The translations under genes and the position numbers were made by a program. A DNA stretch of 64,000 nucleotides from Vitellaria paradoxa (taxonomy: Eukaryota; Streptophyta; Magnoliopsida; Ericales; Sapotaceae). The DNA is taken from the NCBI GenBank assembly GCA_019916065.1, contig CM034239.1:39456419-39520418 (forward strand). The letters are read 5' to 3'. The notes beneath the pieces were generated by a model, which was not told the DNA's origin, searched no databases, and saw only the letters and a program-made list of their open reading frames with translations. Of this stretch, positions 1-12,732 are shown piece after piece (the stretch's first letter is position 1; every line of letters starts with the position of its first letter).

Positions 1-518
1 GAGAAGCTAGGGATTTAAAAGGCTTACTACACATAGTTAAGTGCAATTGTGTTTCTAACGAAAAGAGAATTTAAATTAACTAATTATTTTTTTTAAATAA
101 AGTTATTATTAGGGACTAGCAATAAGTAAGTTCGGGTGTGATTACACTAAAAAAGTGTAATCATAAATTTTGATTTCTATGCTAATTTCGATAATTTATG
201 TTTTAATATGTCTATTTTAATTTGATTTTGTTTATTTATATTATTTGTTCATTTATGCAGGTTTTAGTAAAAAATACACTAGAATAGCTTGTTAGAAGGA
301 GAAATGCACAATTTAGATGTGGAAAAAGTTCCAAAAATTAAAAGTGATCTTTCAACAAATATAGGGACATCTCAATATTGATTTTCTCTAAATTTTTTTT
401 AATACCAAAGATAATTTCTCTTTCTTACTTCATCAATTAAATATCCCTTGTATTTTTTTTCTATTTTACTTTAATAATATAGAAAATTTTGAAAATGAAT
501 ATTAAATATAAATAAATA
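1..518. other. AT-rich intergenic DNA
   Basis: No open reading frame, RNA gene or recognisable repeat boundary is visible. The stretch is a mix of A/T homopolymers and low-complexity sequence. Confidence 0.6.
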
Positions 519-2062
519 GAGTAAACTACAAAAACTACCCTTACACTTAATGTCACTTTAGTCTAACGTATTTTAATTGTAACAGTCAAATTTCTACACT
601 TTCGATTAAGCAACAATTCAATCATTCTGTTTGTTGGCCGTTACACACAACCGTTAGACTGATGGTAAGCAAATAATTTTCTCTATAGTTTACCCTCAGT
701 GTCATTTTTGTCTCGTATGTTTAATTATAACAATCAAATCCTATACTTTCGGTATATATTTAAAATATATTTGATTAAATTATTTCTAATAAAATATAAT
801 CTAAAATATATTTTTTAAATTATATAACACATTTTAATTTGAAATATATCTTATTAATTATTTTTAATAAATAATATAATCAAATTTAATATATTTTATT
901 TTTATTTAATTAAATTATTTTTAATAGATAATGTGATTAAATTAAAATATAATTAAAATAATAGTTAATTTAGTTTGATTAATATGAAATATATTTTATT
1001 AAATTCAATTAATTTTTTAACAAATTAATAAAATTAAATATTTTATTAAAGGATGATTGGATGGTTTCACTAACAATTGTTATAATCAACGGGGTAGAGT
1101 CAAAAGAGTCAAACTATTTTTCTCTGAGTTAAATATATATAGAAAATTATAATATATATAACTGTAGAAATAGAAAATTCAGAAACTAACAATTTTAGGG
1201 TCATCAGGTAACATCGCTATTTTTCTATTTTGTCTAACTTTTTATTTCTAGTTTTTCAACTGTTATCTTTTTTTTAAATAAAAACTAAATGCATTTAAAA
1301 ATATAATTTTATTTACATAAATTAATTTTTAATAAAATATTTATTTTATTATTTTTAAAAATATATTTGGATTTAATAAAATATATTTTATATTAATTAA
1401 ACTAAATTAAGTATTAATTTAACTATATTATTAATTTAATTATATTATTGATCAAAAATAATTTAATTTAATAAAAAGAAAAATATATTAAATAATTTAA
1501 TTATATTATCTACTAAAAATAATTTAATAAAGTATACTTTACTATCGGATCACTCTTTAATAAATATTTAATTTTATTATTTTTAAAAAATTATTTAAAT
1601 TTAATAAATTATATTTCATATTAATTAAACTAGATTAAGTATTAATTTAACTGTATTCTTAATTTAATTATATTATTTATTAAAAATAGTTTAATTCAAT
1701 AAAAGGAAAATGTATTTTAGATTATAATATGTCATATAATTTAATAAAATATATTTCAAATATACACCAAAAGTGTGGCGATTTGTTAAATTGAGACACG
1801 AGAGATTAAATTGACACTGAGGGTAAATTATAGAGAAAATTACCTTTTAGCCTTAATCTAACGGTTATGTATAACGGCCAATTAATGGAAGGATTGAATT
1901 GCTATTTGATCAAAAGTATAGAAATTTGACTGTTACAGTTAAAACGCGTAAGACTAAAGTGACACTAAAAATAAACTATACGAATAATTTTTGTATTTTA
2001 CCTTAACAAATAATTAATTGCTATCAAAAATAAACTGTAGGGATAATTTTTATATTTTACCC
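519..2062. mobile_element. Long foldback (inverted-repeat) element, about 1.5 kb
   Basis: The left arm (519 to about 790) reappears as the reverse complement at about 1700-2062. Both arms contain the same landmarks in opposite order: AGTAAACTACAAAAACTA-like terminus, GTCACTTTAGTCT, CAGTCAAATTTCTA, a CCGTTAGA block and TTTACCCTCAGTGTCA. The centre is AT-rich and contains a direct duplication (about 1341-1500 and 1561-1710). The right end has two successive copies of the terminal motif (ending near 2002 and 2062). I found no convincing target-site duplication. No transposase is present, so this is a non-autonomous element, possibly Mutator-like because of its long TIRs. Family assignment is inference. 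Confidence 0.7.
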
Positions 2063-3463
2063 TAACAAATAATTAACGAAGTTAATTGAATACGGATGGT
2101 GAGAAAATACTAGAGTTTGGAAAAGTTAACACCAGCTATTAATTTTTTTATTTTTGTTAAATAATCAAATTTACTCTTTTATATTTTAAATTTTTTTTAA
2201 CATTAAAGAACAAAATTGTAAAATTAAATAAAATTTAAAAAATTAACTACTAAAAGTTAAATCATTTCCTTTTCAAATATAAAAAAAAATCAAATTTTAA
2301 TAATTTTTTGCTAACTAACTTTTTCTTTCCAAAACCTTAGGTAATTGACACAGAGACTCCAAAAGACCCGCAGAGTGCAAAAAATGAGACTAGAAAATGC
2401 TTGCTCTCTAACTGCTATCCACCAAGGCGATCACAAACGCCTTCCCTCGCCATAAGAGACAACGCCCAAAAAATGTGAAAAAATTTTTAAGAGTCATAAA
2501 ATTTATTAAAAGTCATAAAATAAGAATTTTGATAAAACCTCAATTTCTACTTTTTTTTGCTTTGTTATATTAATTTGCTCCATTCAATAGTTATTAAAAA
2601 ATTTATCAAACACACAAAAATTATAAAAAATTATTAAAAATTTTACCAAACGTTCAAAGATTACTAAAAACTACTAAATGTTGTCAAAAATTTTATTAAA
2701 CACTCAAAAGTTATAAAAAAATATTAAAAAATATAACTTATTTTATCAACAAATTAAAAATTACGATTAATAATTTTTGACTAAAAATTATGTTTCCAAA
2801 CACTTTCCATGTCAACGCAGTAACGATCCTACCCCATTCCCACTGGGGGAAAATGAAGGCAGCAAAGACAGCGACAAGGCAGTAATGACCCCGTCACAGT
2901 CTCCAACTGCCATATTTAACACAGTACCGACCGCTTTAATGATCCTGCCCCACTCAGGGGAAGACGAAGACGGTAAATATAGGTATCTGCAGTGACAATA
3001 TTGAGGGGTTGCAGGGTTTAGAATTATTTATATTTTAATATCATGTGAGCGTTTATATTGTGTATTAATTAGTTTCAAAAAGATTAATTAAATTTTTTAA
3101 TTTTTTATTAAAAAAATAATTTTATTTAAATTAAATTAAAATTATTTAATTAAATATAATCAAATTTCAATCTTTTATTCTTCACAACAACTCTTGTTGT
3201 AAACTTTTCCACTCATCATTAAAACCGCGAAGACATCTTCAAGGCAGTAATGACCCTGCGACTCTCCAACTGCCACATTTTACAGTACTTCATCAAACTG
3301 AGGCCACCTCCCCTCCACTTGGGAGTCCAAATCCTAAACGGGGTCAATTTTGTTTTTGCATTTTTTTTAATACTCAAAATATTTAGATTGATTTATGCAT
3401 ATTCAACCAACAGAAATTACTCACATAACTGGCCCTGCCAGCTATCATTAAAGCAAATGACTT
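2063..3463. other. Intergenic DNA with a degenerate direct repeat
   Basis: Mostly AT-rich. Two GC-richer patches at about 2,875-2,930 and 3,240-3,285 share the words GGCAGTAATGACCC and CTCCAACTGCCA, so they are an old direct repeat. Short open frames here have no recognisable domain and I do not call them genes. Confidence 0.5.
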
Positions 3464-4504
3464 AAATCCTACGGGCGAGGGGGGCTGCAGTCTCGCATCG
3501 ACTGCAGTGGGGTGAAACTGTAACGTTTTGTCCCAAAATTTATTAATTTGGCGAGGCATGTTAGATGGAAAGATTGAGTTGGGAGTAAAAAAAATTATAA
3601 ATAAAAATAATTAATTTTTTATTTGATTATGTTAAAAAATAAAATAAAATAAAAATATTTTTAATGTGATTAAGTAACTTTTAACAACTTTTTAGTATTT
3701 GGTAAAACAAATATAAATTTTTGTATCGTTTGATAATTTTTTGTGTGTTTGGTAAAAATTTTTGAAACTTTTGAATGAGGTTAAAGTGAAATGATGATTA
3801 TGCTCCTCACCAAAAATTAATGTGTTGACAACCTGCCACAGAGGATTATTAACAATAAAATAAAAATATTTTTAATATGATTAAGTAACTTTTAGCCTGT
3901 CACATAGGATTATTAACAATATAAAATAAAAATAATTTTAATATGATTAAGTAATTTTTAACAAATTTTAAGTGCGTAGTAAAACAAATGAAAATAAAAC
4001 AGCTAATTTTTATAAATAATTAATTTTTAATATGCTTGTTAACAATATAAATATAATAAAATTTAATTTAATTTAATTTATAAATATAGTTAATAATCTT
4101 ATGTGGTAGGTTGTTAACACATCAATTTTTTGATTAGTTGGTGAGGAGTATAATCGTCATTTCACTTTAACCCCATTCAAAAGTTTCAAAAATTTTTACC
4201 AAACACACAAAAAATTGTCAAACGTTACTAAAAATTTATATTTGTTTTACCAAATACTAAAAAGTTATTAAAAGTTACTTAATCACGTTAAAAATATTTT
4301 TTATTTTATTTTTTAACATAATCAAATAAAAAATTAATTATTTTTATTTATAAATTTTTTTACCCCCACTCAGCCTTTCTGTCCAACACGTCTCGCCAAA
4401 TTAATAAATTTGGGGGCAAAACGGTGCCGTTTCACCCGACTGCAGACGCTGTAGTCGACGCACGACTGCAGACGCTGCAGTCAGCCCCCTCACCCAAATC
4501 CTAC
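3464..4504. mobile_element. Foldback MITE with 9-bp target-site duplication (Mutator-like)
   Basis: The 9-bp direct repeat AAATCCTAC stands at 3464-3472 and 4496-4504. Between them lies a 1,023-bp element that is nearly one large palindrome. The left terminus GGGCGAGGGGGGCTGCAG mirrors the right terminus CTGCAGTCAGCCCCCTCACCC-like end, and the arms of roughly 400-500 bp match in reverse complement nearly base for base, including GTGATTAAGTAACTTTTAA and TTTGTGTGTTTGGTAAAAA. It carries no coding capacity. A 9-bp TSD with long TIRs is characteristic of Mutator-like elements; the arms are unusually long relative to element size. Confidence 0.85.
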
Positions 4505-6647
4505 GATTTTAGTAAGAGCGGCAATAATATCAAAGCTAATAATATTAATACCAAACTTTATTTATTGTACTTTTTATGTAGTGACAATTTTATCATTATT
4601 AAGTTGATAAATAATTATATTAGAACATATTTAATGGATATAAACATTGTTAATGTGATAGCACATTTAATGTACTTTTTACAATTTTATCCTTATTAAT
4701 AAGTGAACAATTAAAACTCACATTTATTAAATTAACTTTTACGTTCTTTTCCATTAATATTGAGTAACTATTAATTAGTAAAATTAACAACTAATTAATT
4801 TCTTAACAGAAGAAAAAGTATATAAATTTAAAAATTTTGAATTAATAAATTAGTAAAGTTTATTATTAAATTAATTTTCATAACTAAAAGGTAAATATAT
4901 AAAATTTAAATTTTTAAAATACAAACTATTCATGTTGTCCTCAATTAGTAAATCAATTAGTAAAAATTGCTATTTAATTAATTTTCATAACTAAAAAATA
5001 AAAATATAAAATTCAATTTTCAAAACTAATCAATGTTTTTGCTAATTAATAAAATTGTTACTAAATCAATTTGCAGGACTAAAAGATAAATATATAACAT
5101 TCAAATTTTAGAATTAATTATTTAAACTATTTATGTTTATGTTAATTAGCAAACCAAATAATAAAATTTATTATTAAATCAAGCTTCATGACTAAAAGAC
5201 AACTATGTTAAATTAAATTTTTGATAACTAAGTATCCAAACTATTGATTCTGCTAATTAGTTAAATTTTTATTAAATCAATTTTTATAACTAAAAATAAA
5301 TACATAAAATTCAATTTGAAATTACCTATTCAAACTATTCACGTTTCATTGACTAGTAAAGTAATTAGTAAAATTTATTATTTAAAATTTTCAACACTAA
5401 CAGAGGAAGATAAAAAAATTCAAATTTTAAAATTAATTATTCAAACTCGATTAAATATTAAATCAATAAGTAAAATTTATTATTAAAATAAATTTTATGA
5501 CTAGAAAATAAATGTACAAACTTTAAATTTTAGGAGCATGCCTTTAAAAGCATTTTGATTAATATTATTATATTACTATTTTTTAAAAAATAAAAATAAA
5601 AAAATATGATTTTATGAGAAAGTGAAAAGAGTAAAATAAATACTATTATAAAAGTTTGTTTATTTATTTAATAGATAATAAATATCATATTAAATTCTCA
5701 TTAAAATAAGCGTAAAATTGTCATACGTACATTAAATATGATCTGGCAGGGTAAAATTATTAACTAAAAATATATTAAATATGCTCAAACATTAATATTA
5801 TTTATTCTAACATTATCACAACGGGTCTAATATATGTGTATAATGATATATATAGTGACCTCAACTAATAAAAACTACCCACGGTCCAGTCAGTTATACA
5901 TTAAGATAAAAAGTCTCACAATTTTAGGGTGCGTTTGATATTATGTAAAATGTTGAAAATTTTTAAAAACTTTTAAATTATTCACTTTTTTTTATGTATA
6001 ACTCACAAATTATTTCAAATTATTTTATTTTATCTTATTTTTTATTACTTTAAATGTTATATATTTATCTATAATGACATATATGGTGTCCTCAACTAAC
6101 AAAAATTACTCACATAACCGACCTCTAATTTTAATAAGGTTCCTATAAATATATATATAATGATATACAGGGTGCTCTCAACTAACAGTACTGACGTCCT
6201 GTAAACATCAAGGCAAATGCGTTAGATCCAGAATTTTGTTAAGATCCTGTGTATATGTGTTTAATAATTTATATCACAACTTAAAAGTTTTCAAGTTAAT
6301 TTCAACACATTGAGAATTTTAATAAACATTTCTTGCTAAAATCTTCAAAAACTATTAATTTTAACCGTTTGTCCATCTTCAATCTTATTCCCCAAATTTA
6401 TTAAAATCTTGAAAAATTCTTGATCTTATCTCTTTATACAACTTCAACATTAAGCACTAAATTTATCTAACTTTAGTATTTTTTTTTATAATTTATTCAA
6501 CTTTAGCCCCTTTTTTTTTATCCATTCAACTTTAGCTCTTTTTTATATTATTTATGATTTAATTATTTTTCTAGATAGGTCTTATATTTTTTAGATAAAA
6601 TTTTCACCATTATCATTTATTTAATTTCGATTTATTTAGATAAGTGT
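4505..6647. other. AT-rich intergenic DNA with dispersed short repeats
   Basis: No gene seen. The phrase TCAACTAACAAAAATTACTCAC recurs in varied form near 5,860, 6,093 and 6,178 (also near 3,400). At about 5,932-6,056 there is one copy, minus orientation, of a short MITE family ending in CACCAAACGCACCC that recurs elsewhere in the window. Confidence 0.5.
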
Positions 6648-7310
6648 TGATGATGAAAATCTTCTGAGGGCATTTGAAATGACCTAGAGGCCCCTCAACG
6701 TCGCGATGAAAGGGTCGGGGGAATCCAGATAAGGAGAACCGAGCCGACCCACCCATCGGGGATGGCCGATCTGCCCTTTTGGGTGACCAAAGTGATCATG
6801 TAACTCGAAACGGATAATGAGGGAGCCGAGGTATTCAGCCGAGCTAGCTAACCACCCTATCGACTCAAACTCCTCTCCTTGGGACGATGGGGAGGCACAT
6901 GTGCGGCGGATACTTCGACGATTTCAAGGGCGAGATCAACGGAAAATATAGAGATTGATTCGAATCTCCTGCCTGCCTCATCCAGCTAAGGAAATCGCAT
7001 CTACTGTCTGCCTTATCCAGTTAAGGAAATCGTGACAAATCGGGAAAAAATTTCTAATTCCGTTCAAAACTTTGCGGAATACTTGGGGAGGATAAAAGGA
7101 CCCGAACAGGTATGAAAAATTTCTTCTCTTCTCTTCTCCTTCTTTCTCTTTTGAAAAAAGACGAAACTCTACACCCTATGCTAACTTAAACATCGGAGAT
7201 TCTTTGGCAGGCACCACACCGGTGTTCATTATAGAGAGATCTCCGTAATTCTCTGGGAGAACGAGTCCTCAAAGGCCCGGATTAAGGACCACGAAATTTC
7301 TGCATCATCA
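6648..7310 (+). repeat. 5' LTR of the gypsy element
   Basis: It begins TGATGATG and ends CATCATCA, an 8-bp perfect terminal inverted repeat, and is immediately followed by a primer-binding site. It is GC-rich relative to flanking DNA and has a CT-rich stretch (about 7,130-7,155) upstream of its 3' end. Length is 663 bp. Without a 3' partner LTR, the age cannot be estimated from LTR divergence. Confidence 0.8.
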
Positions 7311-7311
7311 G

Positions 7312-7329
7312 TTGGCGCCGTCTGTGGGA
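7312..7329 (+). promoter_or_regulatory. Primer-binding site
   Basis: TTGGCGCCGTCTGTGGGA lies one base after the LTR end. The first nine bases after the initial T (TGGCGCCGT) match the complement of the 3' end of plant tRNA-Asp; the remainder differs. It would prime minus-strand DNA synthesis. The tRNA identity is tentative. Confidence 0.65.
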
Positions 7330-7361
7330 ATCGCGATTGGGAGGTTTTCACTTTCCTTTTC

Positions 7362-9667
7362 ATGGTCCGTACAAGATCCGACGTACAAACTGGTTTAACA
7401 GAGTCAGCATCATCTATGGAGAACCAGAATGAAGGAGGGGACCGAATCGCTGCCATGGAAAGACAGTTTGCGAGGTTGGTTATCACCCTGTAAGTGATTA
7501 TGGAACGGGTAGATCATTTGGCCCAGATTCCTTCCCAACGCCCTTACCAGGACCCTAATAACGGTCTAGGCAACGGCGGAGCAATCCATAATGATACAGA
7601 TGAAAGAGTCATGGGCGAAAACAATGGAAGGATGGACCTTTCCCAGAGAAGCAACCCAATACCAGAGGACGGTGCGTATAGTGAGTCCCTTTTGTATCGT
7701 CTCGGTGGATAGCAAGATAGACTGCAAGAAGTTGGACTCATGGAATAGCGGTTCAGGGCTTTGCAAGCCCAGATCGACGGAGCCATAGCAACGGTAAAAA
7801 ACGCCGGACCAATGGAGGACCTTGTTGATAAAATAGGGACAACATTCATGCCATCTGTGATGGATTGCCGCTACCTCCAAAGTTTAAAATGCCCGTGATC
7901 GAGTCTTATGATGGCTCAAAAGATCTGGTCAATCACTTGGACATGTACAATTCGTCCATGCACCTTCATGCCATCCCTGATGAGATCAAATGCCGAGCAT
8001 TCTCCGTCACCTTGAAGGGGCCAGCTCGGGCATGGTACAACAAGATCAAGCCTGGGTCAATTGAAAACTTCAAGCAGTTAAGCAAGCAGTTCGTCTCTCA
8101 CTTCATCGGGGGACAACGTCAGAGGAAGTCTGCAGCTCACTTGCTTACAGTCAGACATGGGAGAGAAGAGAGCCTCCGAGAATATGTCAGCCAGTTCAAT
8201 CAAGAAATGTTAGAGGTGGAAGAGGCCGATGAGAAGGTAGCGTTGACAGCTTTCATGAGCGGCCTGAGATTAGGGCGGTTCACATTCTCGTTGGCCAAAA
8301 GGCTGCCCGAGGATATGACCGAGCTGATGTCCCGAGCTCAAAAGCACATGAACGCCGAAGATGTAATGAAGGCACGGAGGGATGCCGACACTCTGGTCTC
8401 CAGGAAGAGGCAAAGTGACCCAAAAGACAAAAGGAAAGCAGAAGCCCCTCGATTTTTCGGTTCGGCGGGAAGGACAATAAATCGGAGGGACCGGTATATA
8501 AAGGAAGTCATGGAATTTACTCCACTGAACTCTCGACTAGAGCAGGTGCTGCACACCATTAAGGGCGATTCAGAGTTTAAGTGGCCCAAGGAAATGAAAG
8601 CCCCTCCGGAATCTAGAAACCGGACCAAGTATTGTCTATACCACAGAGACCATGGTCATGACACAGAGGAATGCTTCGATCTTAGGAGAATGGTTGAAGA
8701 TTTGATACGAAAAGGCAAGTACAACGGGTTCATCGCGGGGCGAAAAAGGGATCGGAGAGATAATAAAAGAAGTCTACCCCGAGGGAATGCAGGGAGAAGG
8801 AGCCCGGATGAGGGGCATGGAGCACAACGCCCCATGGGAGAGATACGGGTTATAGCAGGAGGATTCGCGGGAGGTGGCGAGACCTCCTCTGCCTATAAAA
8901 GGTATGTCAAGGAGGTTGACGGAGTCAAAGAGATAATGGTGATAGCCCAACCATCTAAAAGAGCGAAAGTAGAGTCGGCACAGATAACCTTTACGGAAGA
9001 CGAGGCCTCCGACTTATGTCATCCACACGACGATCCTTTGGTAATATTAGCTATAATAGCTAATTTTCAGATGTGGAGGATTCTGGTCGACAGCGGGAGT
9101 TCAGCTAACATTTTTTATTGGAAGGCATTCGAGAAGATGAACATTGGAAAGGAAAAATTAAGTCCGGTTTGTTCAGCCTTAGTTGGCTTCGCGGGCGATC
9201 GTGTCGAGCTTATCGGGTCAATTTCTCTACCTGTTACCCTTGGATCGCAGCCGCTACAGGAGACAAAAATGGTACATTTCTTGGTGGTTGATACTCCCTC
9301 AGCGTATAATGCTATACTTGGGAGAGGGGCCCTAAATCAGTTCAGGGCTGTCATGTCAACCTACCACTTGCAGATTAAATTCCCGACAACCCAAGGAGTC
9401 AGATGCGTTAAAGGAAACCAGAGGGCTGCACGAGAATGCTATGCATCATCTCTTCGGAGTGCCAGCAAAGAAGCACTAGTTGTGGAAGAGCTGGAGGTTC
9501 GAGATGAAGAAGAAGTAAGAAGAGGAGAACCTGGTGGTGACTTGGAAGAGGTAGCGGTTGGGGGGCCTCGACTCCAGAGGATTGTGAAGATAGGTGCCTC
9601 AGCAACAGATGAGCAAAAACAGGGGCTGAAGGAATTCCTCCAACAGAATCTAGATGTGTTCGCCTAG
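7362..9667 (+). pseudogene. Gypsy gag-protease region (broken)
   Basis: A gag start at 7362 (MVRTRSDVQT) opens the region; stops near 7,492, 7,710 and 7,747, and a frame change near 7,860, break it. The longest piece is a 600-residue open frame, 7865-9667. It has a retrotransposon gag domain (residues about 25-130, with the usual LKGPARAWYN and SFKQL-like blocks), a Cys/His nucleocapsid-like motif (CLYHRDHGHDTEEC, about residue 258), and a retroviral-type aspartic protease with the active-site motif LVDSGSSAN (about residue 405) and a second ILGRG loop. The frame ends at a TAG (9665-9667) where the family normally has Trp followed by a conserved segment, so this is a point-mutation stop rather than a natural end. 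Confidence 0.88.
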
Positions 9668-10480
9668 TCTCACGAAGATATGCCTGGGATTGATCCCCAG
9701 TTGATGACTCATCATCTTAACATCTCACCAGATGCTCGACCAGTTAGACAGAAAATGAGGATTTTTCACCCCTGAGCGAAATGAAGCAATAGCCCAAGAG
9801 GTGGACAAACTTTTAGCCGCTCAGTTCATCCGAGAGGCTCATTTCCCAGCTTGGCTCTCGAATGTCGTTTTGGTCAAAAAGTCAAACGAAAAATGGAGGA
9901 TGTGTGTAAACTTCTCAGATCTTAACAAAGCTTGCCCGAAGGATAGTTTCCCTCTGCCCGCCATCGATACACTCGTGAATTCAACCGCTGGTCATCAGGT
10001 ACTTTCTTTATGGATGCATTTTCAAGTTACAATCAGATCTAGATGGCCGAACAAGATCAAGAACATACAGCTTTCATCACCGACAGAGGCCTATACTGCT
10101 ACGAGGTCATGCCATTTGGTCTAAAAAACGCCAGAGCTATGTATCAACGGTTGGTGAATTTGATGTTCAAGTCTCAGATTGGAAAAAATATGGAAGTTTA
10201 TGTCGATGATATGCTAGTCAAAAGTAGCCGAGCGACCAATCACAGCAGATCTCCAAGAGACATTCAATACGCTCAAGAAATACCGTATGAAACTGAATCC
10301 TGCAAAGTGCGCGTTTGGGGTCGCCTCTGGAAGGTTTCTTGGATTTATGGTGTCAAAAAGGGGAATTGAGGCGAATCCCGAGAAGGTGAAGGCAATCCTA
10401 GAAATGCAGCCCCCACGGACAGCAAAGGAAATTCAGAGATTGGCTGGATGAGTCGCAGCCCTAAATAGGTTCATATCCAG
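9668..10480 (+). pseudogene. Gypsy reverse transcriptase (broken)
   Basis: Conserved RT blocks are spread over several frames: the PGIDP region just after the stop at 9665, the KWRMCVNFSDLNKACPKDSFPLP block near 9,890-9,960, the VMPFGLKNA block near 10,105, and the catalytic YVDD at 10,199-10,210. A one-base insertion near 9,765, another shift near 10,005 and one near 10,230 separate them, and a TGA falls near 10,450. The catalytic aspartates are still readable, but the protein could not be made as one chain. Confidence 0.88.
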
Positions 10481-11480
10481 GTCGTCTGATAAATGCATGC
10501 CTTTCTTGAGGGTCTTAAGGAAGGCATTTGAATGGAATGCCGAATGTGAAGAAGCTTTTCAGCGGTTAAAGCACTACCTGGGATCAGTCCCACTCCTCGG
10601 CAAGACCATCCCGGGAGATGAGCTCTATCTTTATCTAGCTGTTTCAACCACGGCAGTTAGTGCGGCTTTGGTGAAAGAAGAGGATGGAATACAGAAGCTG
10701 GTGTATTACGTCAGTAAAGTGCTACACGGAGCAGAAGAGAGATACTCGAGAATGGAACTACTTGCCTTCGCCCTGGTCACCACGGCTCGGAGATTATGGG
10801 CATATTTCCAAGCTCACACAATCATTGTCCTGACAGATCAGCCCCTGAAAAACATCCTCCATAAACCCGAGACCTCGAGCTGATTGGTTAAGTGGTCAAT
10901 TGAACTCAGTCAGTTCGACATTAAATACAAACCAAGGCAAGCGATTAAGGGACAAGCAGCGGCAGATTTTGTGACAGAGTTCATGATGACCTTGGAATCC
11001 AGAGAAAGTGATGATGCCTTACAGCGAACTTGGGTTCTGTATGTAGATGGTTTGGCAACACAGGGGGCTAGCGGGACGGGCGTTGTGCTGGTATCCCCCG
11101 AAGGATACAAAGTTGAATATGCATTACGTTTCAACTTAGCTTCCAATAATGAGGCTGAAAATGATGCATTAATAGCCGGGCTACGGTTCACCCTTAGAAT
11201 GGGGGGCAGACCAAGTAATTGTGAAGAGTGATTCCCAATTGGTGGTTGAACAGGTCAGAGGTGAATTCGAGGATAGAGAAGACAATATGGTGAAGTATTG
11301 CCAAACTGCGAAGGAGTTGGCCTGCAAATTCACGAAGTTGAAAATAGAGAGGATCCCAAGGACAGATAACGAAGAGGCTGATTGGTTGGCTCGGATTGCA
11401 ACTTCGAATGGGCCACACCCTAACATCCTTATTAAGGAACTCGAACAGCCAAGTACCGAGATCCCTGAAGTCAGTTAAAT
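10481..11480 (+). pseudogene. Gypsy dual RNase H region (broken)
   Basis: The first module (about 10,497-10,880) has the RT-linked RNase H signature with LVYYVSKVLHGAE, the YSRMELLAFALV block and the TDQPLK segment. A stop (TGA near 10,881) interrupts it. A second module follows (about 11,020-11,420): LYVDGLATQGASG, then NNEAENDALIAGL, then after a frameshift near 11,215 SDSQLVVEQV and NEEADWLARIA. These are the D-E-D-D positions of a cellular/archaeal-type RNase H. Two RNase H modules in a row are known from the Tat lineage of plant Ty3/gypsy elements. Confidence 0.85.
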
Positions 11481-12732
11481 AGAGATGGAGGCAACGTGGG
11501 CGAAGCCGATTCGTGAATACTTAGAAGAGGGAAGACTTCCCGAAGATCGGAACGAGCAGAGAAGGGTTCAGTACGGGCGACGAGGTATGTGATCATTGAG
11601 GGAGTACTATACCAAAGGGGGCATACTTTGCCATTGCTTCGGTGCGCACTTGAGCCCGAGGCTGAGTATATACTCAAGGAAATTCATAAGGGAGTTTGTG
11701 GCAATCATTTTGGCTGGAGAATGTTAGCCAAAAAAGTTTTGCACGCAGCCTATTACTGGCCTACCATAGAAAAGGATGCCCAGAACTTGGTGAGAAGATG
11801 CGACAAATGCAAGAGGTTTGCCAATGTTCCTAGAAAACCAATTCAAGACCTGACCCCTATACAGAGCCCATAGCCTTTCGCTCAGTGGGGAAATTGACAT
11901 CGTCGGCCCCCTCTCCCTAAGGAAGGGACAAAAGAAATTTGCAGTGGTAGTCATAGACTATTTTAAGAAATGGGTAGAAGCCGAAACTCTGTCTAACATC
12001 ACCGATCAAAACATGAGGAAGTTCCTATGGCAGGGAATTGTATGTAGGTTTGGTATCCCAAGGGTGATGATAACCGATAATGGGAAACAGTTTGAAAGTC
12101 GATTATTCAATGAGCTTTGCGAACAGTTGGGGATTCACCATCACTTCTCGTCCCCTGAACATCGCCAAGCCAACGGACAGGTAGAAGTAACCAACCGGTC
12201 CTTGTTGAAAATCATCAAAACTAGGTTGTAGAAAGCCAAAGGGTTATAGGCGGATGAGCTTGCCAATATACTGTGGGTCTACCGAACCACAGAACGAACT
12301 CCTTCAGGATATACACCGTTTTCTTTAACGTTTGGCACAGAGGCGGTGATCCCAGTAGAGATCGGCCTCCACAACCCGAGGGTCGAATTATTTGATCCAG
12401 ATATTAGCGAAGATGCATTGAAGACTAATCTGGATCTGCTAAAAGGGAAAAGATTGCAAGTGGTCGTTCGAATGGCAGCATATCAGCAGAAGATGAAGTA
12501 GTACCACAGTCAGAGGGTCAAGCCTAGGAGATTTAAAACTGGCGATTTGGTTCTTAAGAGGGTGAATCAATCGACTCGAGATCCTCGAGAGGGAAAGCTC
12601 GGTCCAAATTGGAATGGGCCATATGTCGTTATCTCCTACTTCAGGGAAGGAACCTATTGGCTCAAGGATTACAATGGAAGGACTCTACCTCACTTCTGGA
12701 ATAGCGAACACCTGAAGAGATATTTTGCTTGA
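11481..12732 (+). pseudogene. Gypsy integrase (broken)
   Basis: An HHCC zinc-binding N-terminus (EIHKG...GNHFG...RRCDKCKRF) spans about 11,680-11,820. The catalytic core has Asp in DIVGPLS (about 11,897), Asp in ITDNGKQF (about 12,077) and Glu in GQVEVTNRS, with exactly 35 residues between the second Asp and the Glu, so the DD35E triad survives. Stops at 11,871, 12,229, 12,247 and 12,499 break the frame. The C-terminal part ends GRTLPHFWNSEHLKRYFA followed by TGA at 12,730. No chromodomain is evident. Confidence 0.88.

Noticed and set aside
2777..2995. 72-codon open frame in a GC-richer patch
   Set aside because: No domain; the patch is part of a degenerate direct repeat whose other copy has a different frame.
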